From assembly GCA_025963965.1 (NCBI GenBank), contig JAOPZS010000008.1, positions 1 through 48,998 of the forward strand: a stretch of DNA of 48,998 nucleotides, given 5' to 3'. The translations under genes and the position numbers were made by a program. Below are positions 42,083 through 48,998 of the stretch, in pieces. The notes under the pieces are model-generated. The model saw only the letters and a list, made by a program, of their open reading frames with translations. It was not told the origin of the DNA and did not search any database. The DNA comes from Solirubrobacterales bacterium (GTDB lineage Bacteria > Actinomycetota > Thermoleophilia > Solirubrobacterales > Solirubrobacteraceae). How positions within the stretch are numbered: position 1 is the first letter of the stretch; each line of letters starts with the position of its first letter.

Positions 42083-44031
42083 GCCGACGTCGCCGGCGGG
42101 CCGCGCTCGGCCTGCTGCTCGCAGCGGCGCTCGGGCCGGCGGCACCCAGCACGGCGGCCGTGACGACTGCGACGCCGCCGGCACGCTCGGCGCTGATCGT
42201 GTTCCTCCCGGCGGGCGAGACGCGGCTCGCCCGCGCCGGGCTGTCGGTCGGGGTCATGTCGGCGACGCAGGGCGGCTACCACCGCGCGCAGCTGCTGCTC
42301 GACATCACGCAGGGCGCCCGTGTGGCCGCCTCGGCCTACCCTCACCCGAGCCCTCCCGCGCTGGCGTTGCGCCCGCTCGCCGGCGGCGGCGGCTCGATCG
42401 CAGGCTGGGGCTCGGCGCGCAGGCGCGCCGGCCGGGCGCCGCAGCTGCTGACGCCGGGGCTGCTCGCAGAGCGCGTTCCCGGTGGCGCGGCCTACGCCGG
42501 GACCGACGCCGCCGCGGGGCTCGACGCGGTCGCCGCCGCGGGCACGGACGGCCATGTCGCGAGCGTCTCGCTCGGCTCGACGGGGACGCTGCCGGCGAGG
42601 ATCGCGGCGCTGTTGAAGCGGAGTCGCCTGGTCGTCGCCGACCTGCCGGGCGGCGCTGCGGGGGAAGCGATGCTCGGGCGGCTCGCCGCCGCGCGGGCCC
42701 CGGGCGAGCTGCTGATCGCCGTGCAGCGGCGCGGCGAGGGGACGCAGGGGGAGCTGCTGTGGTCCGGAGCGGCCGGCCTGCGTGGCGCTCCGGGGCGCGA
42801 GCTGACCTCGCGCACCACCCAGCAGCGCGGCCTCCTCGCCGCCGTCGATCTCGCCCCGACGATCCTCGAATGGCTCGGCGCACCGGTACCCGCCGAGGTC
42901 CGCGGCCGGAAGATCGAAACCGGCGGCGCGTTGCACGGTGGCGCGCTGCGCTCGCTGATGGCACGGCTGCGGGTGGTCGGCGCGCGGCGCCTGCCCGCAC
43001 TGGGCTTTTTGCTGTGCGCCTGGCTGATCCTGCTGCTGGCCGCCGCACGGTGGCCGCCGGCCCGCGCGCGGGCGATCCGGGCGGGCGCGGTCGGCGTGCT
43101 GTGGGCGCCCGTCGCAGCGATGATCCCCGCGGCGATCGCCCCGGACGCGCCGGTCGAGTACGCGACGATCGTGCTCGCATGCTTCACGCTGGGGGCGTTG
43201 AGCGACGCGCTGCTGCCGTGGCCGCGGGCGATGATCGCGCCTGCGCTCGCCGTGCCCCTCGCGATCGTCGCCGACGCGCTCGCCCACACGCAGCTGCTGA
43301 TGCGCTCGGTGCTCGGCCCCAACCCGGCGCTCGGAGCTCGCTTCTACGGGATCGGCAACGAGCTGAAGTCCGGTCTCGCCGTGCTCGTGCTGGCGGGCGT
43401 CGCGGGCGCGCTGTACCGCTCACGCCGGGAGCCCCGCGCGGTTGCCGCAATCGTCGGCGCCGGGCTCGTGCTGGCGGTGATCGAGGGCTCGGCCAGGCTC
43501 GGGGCGGGCGTCGGCGGCGTGATCCTCGTCTGCGCGGGGACGGCCGTTGCGGCCGTGATGCTCACGCCGGGAGCACTGACGCGCAGGCGCGCGCTGATCG
43601 CGATCGTCAGCCCTCTCGCCGGGCTGATCGTGCTCGCCCTGATCGACCTGGCCACCGCGCACGGCACCGGGCACTTCAGCGGCAGCGTGCTCCACGCCCG
43701 CTCGGCCGGGGACCTCCGGGACATCCTCGTGCGCCGCTACAAAGCCGCCTGGGGGGAGTTGCGCAACCACGCGATGCCGGTCGCGACGGCGCTCGCGCTG
43801 CTCGCGTCCTTTGCGGCGGTGCGCCGGCACGCCCGGCTGACCTCACCTGTCGACGGTGACCCCGCGTGGCTCGCCGCGCTCGCCGGCGGCCTTGCGGCGG
43901 GGGTCGTCGGGGCGCTGGTCGAGGACTCAGGGCCTGTGCTGCTCGTGGTCGCCGTGTTCGCGCTGGGCTGCGTGCTCAGCTACCTGTGGGCTCCACCGCC
44001 GCGCAACCCAGGGACCCTCGCGAGCAGGTAG
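42079..44031 (+). CDS. Membrane protein with alkaline-phosphatase-superfamily-like extracellular half
   Basis: About 650 residues. The proposed start is CTG 42079, which overlaps the MMPL stop as CTGA and gives a good signal peptide (RRRRRAALGLLLAAALGPAAPSTAA). The extracellular part (about residues 35-300) ends TTQQRGLLAAVDLAPTILEWLGAPVPAEVRGR, a pattern of phosphatase-like actinobacterial membrane proteins. I see no metal-binding nucleophile site, so it may be a pseudoenzyme. Ten or so helices follow (about 305-640). Probably works with the adjacent MMPL exporter. It overlaps the convergent permease gene by 52 bases. Confidence 0.7.
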   Translation: MSRRRRRAALGLLLAAALGPAAPSTAAVTTATPPARSALIVFLPAGETRLARAGLSVGVMSATQGGYHRAQLLLDITQGARVAASAYPHPSPPALALRPLAGGGGSIAGWGSARRRAGRAPQLLTPGLLAERVPGGAAYAGTDAAAGLDAVAAAGTDGHVASVSLGSTGTLPARIAALLKRSRLVVADLPGGAAGEAMLGRLAAARAPGELLIAVQRRGEGTQGELLWSGAAGLRGAPGRELTSRTTQQRGLLAAVDLAPTILEWLGAPVPAEVRGRKIETGGALHGGALRSLMARLRVVGARRLPALGFLLCAWLILLLAAARWPPARARAIRAGAVGVLWAPVAAMIPAAIAPDAPVEYATIVLACFTLGALSDALLPWPRAMIAPALAVPLAIVADALAHTQLLMRSVLGPNPALGARFYGIGNELKSGLAVLVLAGVAGALYRSRREPRAVAAIVGAGLVLAVIEGSARLGAGVGGVILVCAGTAVAAVMLTPGALTRRRALIAIVSPLAGLIVLALIDLATAHGTGHFSGSVLHARSAGDLRDILVRRYKAAWGELRNHAMPVATALALLASFAAVRRHARLTSPVDGDPAWLAALAGGLAAGVVGALVEDSGPVLLVVAVFALGCVLSYLWAPPPRNPGTLASR

Positions 44032-44837
44032 ATCGCGGTCGCGATCGCGATCACGGCGCTGCTCGGCGGCAGCGACGGCACCGCCCAGGCGAGCGCAAGG
44101 CCGCCCCACATGGATGCGAGCGCCAGGCCCGCGGCGAGCGCGATGCTCGCAGCCGTGCCCGCCAGCAGCCGCTGTGCGGCCGCCGCGGGGCCCGCCAGCA
44201 GCCCGAGCAGCAGCAGCGCGCCGAGCGCCTGGCTGGCCTCGGCGGCGACGACGCCGAGCAGCGCCAGGAAGGCGATGCCGAGCAGCCTTGTCGGCACGCC
44301 GCGCGCGCCGGCGATGTCCGGTGCGACCGAGGCGAACAGCAGCGGCCGCCCGATCGCGAGCACCGCCAGCAGCACGGCGGCGGCGATGATCGCGGCGAGC
44401 CGCGCTTCGCCGGCACCGAGCCCGAAGACGGAGCCGAACAGCGTGTGTGCCGCCTGGATCCCGGCGCTGCCGCCGGAGCCAAGGCTGAAGCGGGTCAGGA
44501 AGAACACGCCAAGCGCGAGCACGAACGTGAACAGCACGCCGATCGTCGTGTCGTCGGCGGGCTCGACGCCGGCCGCGCGGCCGCCGCGCGAGGTCAGCGC
44601 GCCACGTCCGAGCAGGGCGATCGCGCCACCTGCGGCGATCGTCGCCGCGAACAGTCCGACGCGCTGGTCGAGCCCTGCTGCGGCGGCCGCGAGCGCGCCG
44701 GGGAATGCGACGTGGCTGAGCGCATCGCCGGCGAAGACCTGCCCGCGCAGCACGACGAACCAGCCGCAGACGCCACACGCGAGCGCGATGAAGCTACCGG
44801 CGAGCAGCGCGTTTCGCATGTATTCCTGGCTGAGCAT
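43980..44837 (-). CDS. Zn/Mn-type ABC permease (ZnuB family), second subunit
   Basis: A 285-residue ABC-3 family permease with about eight helices. FVVLRGQVFAGDALSHVAFPGALAA is the conserved first-loop pattern of ZnuB/MntB proteins. LLLGLLAGPAAAAQRLL marks the coupling region. The ATG at 44837 shares its base with the TGA of the upstream permease (TGATG). It forms the channel with the paralogous permease encoded just upstream. Confidence 0.85.
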   Translation of the reverse strand: MLSQEYMRNALLAGSFIALACGVCGWFVVLRGQVFAGDALSHVAFPGALAAAAAGLDQRVGLFAATIAAGGAIALLGRGALTSRGGRAAGVEPADDTTIGVLFTFVLALGVFFLTRFSLGSGGSAGIQAAHTLFGSVFGLGAGEARLAAIIAAAVLLAVLAIGRPLLFASVAPDIAGARGVPTRLLGIAFLALLGVVAAEASQALGALLLLGLLAGPAAAAQRLLAGTAASIALAAGLALASMWGGLALAWAVPSLPPSSAVIAIATAIYLLARVPGLRGGGAHR

Positions 44838-45769
44838 CAGGCTGCCCGCGACGCGGCCGGCGCGCGGAGGCCGCTCGTTCCTGTGGCCACCCCGCGCCGC
44901 CGGCGGCCGGCCGACGCACCCGCGACGAGACGCGAAAGCAGGTAGACGGCGAAGGCCACGACGGTGATCCAGAAGCCCGGCGGATACACCGAGAAGTAGG
45001 AGACGGCGAGCCCCAGCCACACGACCACGAGGCCGATCGCGACGCTCGCGGCCAGCGCCGGGGCGGGGCGGCTCGTGATCGCCTGGGCGCTGGCCGCGGG
45101 CATCACGAGCAACGAGAACACGAGCAGCGGGCCGGTGACCTGGCTGGTGGCGGCGACGGCGAGTCCGAGCAACAGCAGGAACCCCGACGAGAGCGCCCCG
45201 ACAGGCAGGCCGCGCGCCGCGGCGCCCTCAGGATCCACGCTGCTCAGGAGCAGCGGTCTGGCGATCGCGGCGAGCACGGCGGTCACGGCCAAGCCGACCA
45301 CCACGAGCTCCAGCACCTGCCCGTCGGAGACACCGAGCAGGTTGCCGAAGAGCAGGCCCTCGAGATCCCCGAGCACGCCCCCGTAGAGGCTCACGAACAG
45401 GAAGCCGAGCGCAAGCGCGAGGGCCTGCACGACGCCGACGCCGGCCGCCTCCTCCCGCCACGAGCCACGGGCGCCACCGGGAAGGCGCGCGATCGCAAGC
45501 GCGCCGGCGACGCAGAACGTCAGATAGCCCCAGGCCGCCGCGACGCCGGCGAGGGCGGCCGCCGACGCGCCGGGGAAGGCCATCAACGCCAGTGTGTGGC
45601 CGGCGAACGCCTCGCGCCTGACGAGCATCATCCATCCGATGAGCCCGGCGAGCACGGCGACGGCGCTGCCCGCCAGCAGCGCGTTGATCATGAAGTGGTA
45701 TTCGAGCACCTGGGAGATGTCGTGGGCGAGGTTCCACGTAAGGGTCGGGTTGGCGCCTTCAGCCGGCAT
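44837..45769 (-). CDS. Zn/Mn-type ABC permease (ZnuB family), first subunit
   Basis: A 310-residue ABC-3 family permease. MMLVRREAFAGHTLALMAFPGASAA aligns with the first conserved loop of its neighbour; LLVFSLLVMPAASAQAI marks the coupling region. The ATG at 45769 overlaps the ATPase stop by 11 bases. The C-terminus is Arg/Ala-rich. Two different permeases with one ATPase recall TroCD/MntCD layouts. Confidence 0.87.
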   Translation of the reverse strand: MPAEGANPTLTWNLAHDISQVLEYHFMINALLAGSAVAVLAGLIGWMMLVRREAFAGHTLALMAFPGASAAALAGVAAAWGYLTFCVAGALAIARLPGGARGSWREEAAGVGVVQALALALGFLFVSLYGGVLGDLEGLLFGNLLGVSDGQVLELVVVGLAVTAVLAAIARPLLLSSVDPEGAAARGLPVGALSSGFLLLLGLAVAATSQVTGPLLVFSLLVMPAASAQAITSRPAPALAASVAIGLVVVWLGLAVSYFSVYPPGFWITVVAFAVYLLSRLVAGASAGRRRRGVATGTSGLRAPAASRAA

Positions 45770-46622
45770 GGGCGTGCGTCTCGTCGTGGTCGTGGCGATC
45801 GTGGTGGTGGGACGGCGACTCCGGCTGCCCGATCACCGCCAGGCGACCATCGGAGGCGCGTAGCACCTCGACTGGAACCCCGTACAGGTCGCTCAGCTTC
45901 TCGCTCGTGATCACCTGCTCGACGGGCCCGGCGACGGCGCGCCCGGCCGCCAGGTAGGCGACGCGGTCCAGATAGGCCAGCAGCGGGTTGACGTCGTGTG
46001 CGACGAGCAGCACCGCGACGCCCGCCTCGCGGCAGATGCGGTCCACGAGCGCGGAGACGGACGCCTGGTTGGGCAGGTCGAGGCTGTCGAGCGGCTCGTC
46101 GAGCAGCAGCAGGCGCGGCTCGCGGACGAGCGCCTGGGCGATCAGCAGCCGCTGCTGCTCGCCGCCCGAGCACTCACCGATCGGCCGATCGGCGTACGCG
46201 CCGGCGCCAACGAGGTCGATCGCGCCGGCGACACGGTCTCGGGCCGCGGCGCGCCGGGCCGCTGCACCCGCTCCGAGCCCCAGCGGCAGCCCCCAGCGGT
46301 CGCCGTCGAGCCCCAGCCGCACGAGGTCGCGCCCCCGCAGGGGCAAGCCGGCTCCGAAGCCGGGACGCTGGGGCAGGTAGCCGATCTCGCGGTTGGCCGC
46401 GCCCGGAGGGCGCCCGAGCACCGTTGCGCTCCCCCGCTGCAGCTCGAGCGCGCCGAGCAGCACCTTCAGCATCGTCGACTTGCCTGACCCGTTCTCGCCG
46501 AGCAGCCCGACGAACTCTCCGGGCTCGATCCGCAGCGACACGTCGCTCCAGACGGTCCGCCCGCCGAGCCGCACGGAGGCGTCGCGCAGCTCCACGGCGG
46601 GCTCGACCAGGCTCGTGCTCAT
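45759..46622 (-). CDS. Zn/Mn-type ABC transporter ATPase with His-rich tail
   Basis: A 287-residue ATPase. Walker A is GENGSGKST, the signature CSGGEQQRL, Walker B LLLLDEPLDSLD and the switch His VAHDVNP. The C-terminus SHHHDRHDHDETHAHAG is a likely metal-binding tail, which supports transition-metal (Zn or Mn) transport. It starts at ATG 46622 with no ribosome binding site; a TATAGT -10-like hexamer ends eight bases before. No substrate-binding protein gene is linked. Confidence 0.88.
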   Translation of the reverse strand: MSTSLVEPAVELRDASVRLGGRTVWSDVSLRIEPGEFVGLLGENGSGKSTMLKVLLGALELQRGSATVLGRPPGAANREIGYLPQRPGFGAGLPLRGRDLVRLGLDGDRWGLPLGLGAGAAARRAAARDRVAGAIDLVGAGAYADRPIGECSGGEQQRLLIAQALVREPRLLLLDEPLDSLDLPNQASVSALVDRICREAGVAVLLVAHDVNPLLAYLDRVAYLAAGRAVAGPVEQVITSEKLSDLYGVPVEVLRASDGRLAVIGQPESPSHHHDRHDHDETHAHAG

Positions 46623-46625
46623 CGC

Positions 46626-46650
46626 ACAAGACTATAAGACTGAGTCTTGT
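46626..46650 (-). promoter_or_regulatory. Palindromic operator and -10 region of the metal ABC operon
   Basis: On the plus strand, AAGACT occurs at 46628-46633 and 46636-46641, and its inverse AGTCTT at 46643-46648. The outer arms ACAAGACT/AGTCTTGT are eight bases each around a nine-base centre; the inner pair forms a 13-base palindrome with one central base. The minus-strand -10 candidate TATAGT lies within it (46631-46636). A Zur-, MntR- or DtxR-like repressor would block transcription from here; the regulator type is inference. Confidence 0.6.
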
Positions 46651-46670
46651 TCTTAGGAGCGGGCGGCGAG

Positions 46671-46698
46671 CGTCGCTGCGCAGGCGCAGGCAGCGACG
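46671..46698. other. Inverted repeat in the spacer between the metal ABC operon and the FtsH_ext-like gene
   Basis: CGTCGCTGC pairs with GCAGCGACG across ten bases. No T-run follows on either strand. It may slow transcription entering the metal ABC operon from the gene upstream. Confidence 0.4.
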
Positions 46699-46775
46699 TC
46701 GCGCGAGCTCGACGCGCGCCTACGCCAGGCGCACGTCGCGCAGCGCCGGCGCCCGCTCTGCGAGCGGCCGCGCCG

Positions 46776-46809
46776 GCACCGGGCCCGGGCTTTCAGTCCT
46801 GCCCGGTGC
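46776..46809 (-). terminator. Possible hairpin at the end of the FtsH_ext-like gene
   Basis: GCACCGGGC and GCCCGGTGC are nine-base inverted arms; the stop codon of the gene (46793-46795) falls in the loop. There is no downstream U-run, so intrinsic termination is uncertain. Confidence 0.3.
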
Positions 46810-47230
46810 GGCGACGCCGCGCGAGCAGGAAGCCGCCGACAGCGAGCACGAGAACGAGCACGACTCCGATCGCGATGTAGCGGCGCGTGTGTTTTGAGGA
46901 GGTGGCCTTCTTGTGTTTGCCGTGCAGCAGAGTTACCGGCACGCCCTTGGCGGCGAGCGCTTCTTCGAGCACCTGCGAGCCTTTTTTGGGATACGTGTAG
47001 AGCGCGTGCTTGCCGTTCTTCAGCGTCAGCCGCAGACTGCGGACGGGCTTGTTGAAGGTCGCGGAGGCAATTTCTCCTTTGCTCAGCTGCGCTTCGTAGG
47101 CCTGCTTGCTCTCCTTCTTGTACGTCGGGGCGGCGGCGGCCGCGAAGACGCCCGCGGGCAGCGCGAGGGCCACGCAGATCGCCACGAAGGCGGCGGCGCC
47201 AAGCGCGCGCAGGCGCGTCAGTCGGGTCAT
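46793..47230 (-). CDS. Stand-alone FtsH-extracellular-domain-like membrane protein
   Basis: A 145-residue protein: signal peptide or helix (residues about 8-30), a domain of about 75 residues, and a C-terminal helix (about 117-137) ending RRRRTGQD. The domain reads AYEAQLSKGEIASATFN, then LRLTLKNGKHALYTYP and LEEALAAKGVPVTLL. This follows the FtsH_ext layout (YSEFL--V--G-V-SV, L-DG--F-TY-P, L---L---GV-V), but no AAA or protease domain follows. AGGAG lies six bases before the ATG. Possibly a decoy or adaptor for FtsH. Confidence 0.7.
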   Translation of the reverse strand: MTRLTRLRALGAAAFVAICVALALPAGVFAAAAAPTYKKESKQAYEAQLSKGEIASATFNKPVRSLRLTLKNGKHALYTYPKKGSQVLEEALAAKGVPVTLLHGKHKKATSSKHTRRYIAIGVVLVLVLAVGGFLLARRRRTGQD

Positions 47231-47310
47231 CTAGAGCTCCTGTTCGCAACGCAGGGAGCGAGTCCTCGGCGGTCCGCTCGCCACCCTGCTCGGGGGGTTG
47301 AACGGGGGGT

Positions 47311-47340
47311 ACCCTAGCCGCTGGACCGGGCCAGTGTCAC
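47311..47340 (-). promoter_or_regulatory. Promoter of the FtsH_ext-like gene
   Basis: On the minus strand GTGACA and TAGGGT are separated by 18 bases. Both hexamers are close to the actinobacterial housekeeping-sigma consensus. Transcription would begin near 47304, giving a leader of about 70 bases. Confidence 0.5.
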
Positions 47341-47417
47341 GCCGGTGGGCGCACTGCCGAGCAAGCTCGCGGAGCCGGCCGTCGGGCCCACCGTGATCGG
47401 CCGGACCGGCGCGGCGC

Positions 47418-48998
47418 TCATTTGCGGGCGGCTCTCATCGCCTTCAGCCGTTCGACCTTGGGCAGCACGACCTTGCGCATCCGCACGATCGACGGCGTCG
47501 CCTCCACGGCCTCGTCCTCGCGGACGAACTCGAGCGCCTCGTCGAGCGTGAGTTTGCGGTGCGCGTCGAGGCGAACGAGCACGTCGGAGGTCGACGAGCG
47601 CATGTTCGTCAGGTGCTTCTCCTTGACGGGATTGACGTCGAGGTCCTCCGAGCGGGCGTTCTCACCGATGATCATCCCCTCGTAGACTTCCTCGCCGGGC
47701 CCGACGAACAGCGAACCTCGCTCCTGCAGCGTGAACAGGGAGAACGTCACCGTCTCACCACGACGGTCGGCGACGAGCACGCCGCTCTGGCGGGTCAGCA
47801 GCTCGCCGGCCCAGGGCTCCCAGCGGTCGAACACGTGGTGCATGATGCCCGTGCCCCTGGTCTCGGTCAGGAACTCCGTGCGGAATCCGATCAGGCCCCG
47901 GGCGGGGACCAGGTAGTCCATCCGCACCCAGCCGGTGCCGTGGTTGATCATGTGCTCCATCCGGCCCTTGCGGGCGGCGAGCAGCTGGGTCACAGTGCCG
48001 ACGTGCTCGTCGGGCACGTCGACCGACAGCCGCTCGACGGGCTCGTTGCGCTTGCCGTCGATCACGCGCTCGACGACATGCGGCTGCCCGACGGTCAGCT
48101 CGAATCCCTCTCGGCGCATCATCTCGACGAGGATCGCCAGCTGCAGCTCGCCGCGGCCCTGCACCTCGTAGGTATCTGGGCGCGCGGTCTCGACGACCCG
48201 CAGCGAGACGTTCCCGATCAGCTCCTGGTCCAGGCGCGCCTTTATCTGCCTCGCAGTGATCTTGTCGCCGTCTTTGCCGGCCAGCGGCGACGTGTTCACG
48301 CCCAGCGTGATCGACATGGCCGGCTCGTCGACCGTGATGACCGGCAGCGGACGGGGATCGCCGGGATCGGCCAGCGTCTCGCCGATCGTCACCTCGGCGA
48401 TGCCCGCGACGGCGATGATTTCACCGGGACCGGCTTCGGCGGCATCGACGCGGTCGAGCGCCTCGGTCACATACAGCTCGGCGACCTGGGCCCGCTCGAT
48501 CGAGCCGTTGGCCCGGCACCACGCGATCTGCTGGCCCTTTCGGATCACGCCGTTGCGGACGCGGCAGATCGCCAGCCGCCCGACGTACGGGGAGGCGTCG
48601 AGGTTGGTGACCAGGGCCTGAAGGGGCGCATCGGAGTCGTACGTCGGCGCCGGGATGCGACCCAGCAGCAGGTCGAGCAGGGGCGAGAGGTCGCCGGAGT
48701 CGAGCTTGTCCCCCGGCTCGTAGCTCAGCGAGGCGACGCCGGCCTTGGCGTTGCAGTAGACGATCGGGAACTCGATCTGATGCTCGTCGGCGTCGAGATC
48801 GAGGAACAGCTCGTAGACCTCGTCGACGACCTCGGCGACGCGGGCGTCGGGACGGTCGACCTTGTTGACGACGAGGATCACGGGCAGCCCGGCCTCGAGC
48901 GCCTTGCGCAGCACGAAGCGCGTCTGCGGCAGCGGGCCCTCGGAGGCATCGACGAGCAGCAGCACGCCGTCGACCATCGTCAGGCCGCGCTCGACCTC
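47418..48998 (-). CDS. typA: Translational GTPase TypA/BipA (N-terminus off window)
   Basis: The gene runs off the right edge, so the first about 80-90 residues (G1-G3 motifs) are missing; 526 residues are visible. It begins EVERGLTMVDGVLLLVDASEG, typical of the segment after G3. The G4 motif is NKVDRPDARV. Domain II, the EF-G-like domains, and the TypA-specific C-terminus (LVPARGLIGFRTEFLTETRGTGIMHHVFD, KEKHLTNMRSS) follow. TypA binds the ribosome and supports growth under stress. Confidence 0.95.
   Translation of the reverse strand, partial: EVERGLTMVDGVLLLVDASEGPLPQTRFVLRKALEAGLPVILVVNKVDRPDARVAEVVDEVYELFLDLDADEHQIEFPIVYCNAKAGVASLSYEPGDKLDSGDLSPLLDLLLGRIPAPTYDSDAPLQALVTNLDASPYVGRLAICRVRNGVIRKGQQIAWCRANGSIERAQVAELYVTEALDRVDAAEAGPGEIIAVAGIAEVTIGETLADPGDPRPLPVITVDEPAMSITLGVNTSPLAGKDGDKITARQIKARLDQELIGNVSLRVVETARPDTYEVQGRGELQLAILVEMMRREGFELTVGQPHVVERVIDGKRNEPVERLSVDVPDEHVGTVTQLLAARKGRMEHMINHGTGWVRMDYLVPARGLIGFRTEFLTETRGTGIMHHVFDRWEPWAGELLTRQSGVLVADRRGETVTFSLFTLQERGSLFVGPGEEVYEGMIIGENARSEDLDVNPVKEKHLTNMRSSTSDVLVRLDAHRKLTLDEALEFVREDEAVEATPSIVRMRKVVLPKVERLKAMRAARK

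Overview
High-GC DNA (GAG/GTC/CTG-rich coding, many GTG and TTG starts, several apparently leaderless genes) from a chromosome of an actinobacterium. My inference is a soil-type lineage near Solirubrobacterales/Thermoleophilia; no rRNA or other taxonomic marker is in the window. I see no tRNA, rRNA, CRISPR array, insertion sequence or phage gene. Gene density is very high and most cistrons overlap by a few bases.

Region 1 (1-24.3 kb) is an exopolysaccharide/glycan locus. A minus-strand operon runs from 11801 down past the left edge: Wzz/BY-kinase-like fusion, Wzy/O-antigen-ligase-like polytopic protein, ABC exporter (probable lipid-linked glycan flippase), then sulfotransferases with one GT4 glycosyltransferase among them. 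A second block (13.0-20.6 kb) adds five GT4 glycosyltransferases counting the one at 11928, a SAM methyltransferase and two more sulfotransferases. An initiating polyprenyl-phosphate glycosylphosphotransferase lies at 21725-23239. There are eight PAPS-type sulfotransferases in two families, which predicts a heavily sulfated surface or secreted polymer. Two Lys/Glu-rich lipoproteins and a TSUP (TauE/SafE-like) permease flank the locus.

Region 2 (24.6-35.3 kb) is a phosphate locus: DUF47 Pit-accessory protein, PiT transporter, a small membrane protein, PstS-PstC-PstA-PstB-PhoU, an OmpR/PhoB-type response regulator, SixA histidine phosphatase (convergent) and polyphosphate kinase Ppk1. A PHO-box-like 11-bp direct repeat precedes pstS, and a 14-bp hairpin sits at the pstS/pstC junction. 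The most striking point is that pstB is interrupted by a single in-frame UGA (30482-30484) exactly at the Cys that follows the ABC signature ([13 protein letters not shown]). The remaining 94 codons are intact, so this is either a very recent lesion or base-call error, or a recoded (selenocysteine/cysteine) codon.

Region 3 (35.3-49.0 kb) is mixed: a Bcp/PrxQ peroxiredoxin, a PQQ-repeat-like lipoprotein, a flavin disulfide oxidoreductase, YqgE/AlgH, an MMPL transporter followed by a phosphatase-like/polytopic membrane protein, a Zn/Mn-type ABC importer (ATPase and two permeases, no binding protein) with a palindromic operator over its promoter, a stand-alone FtsH-extracellular-domain-like membrane protein, and TypA/BipA cut by the right edge.
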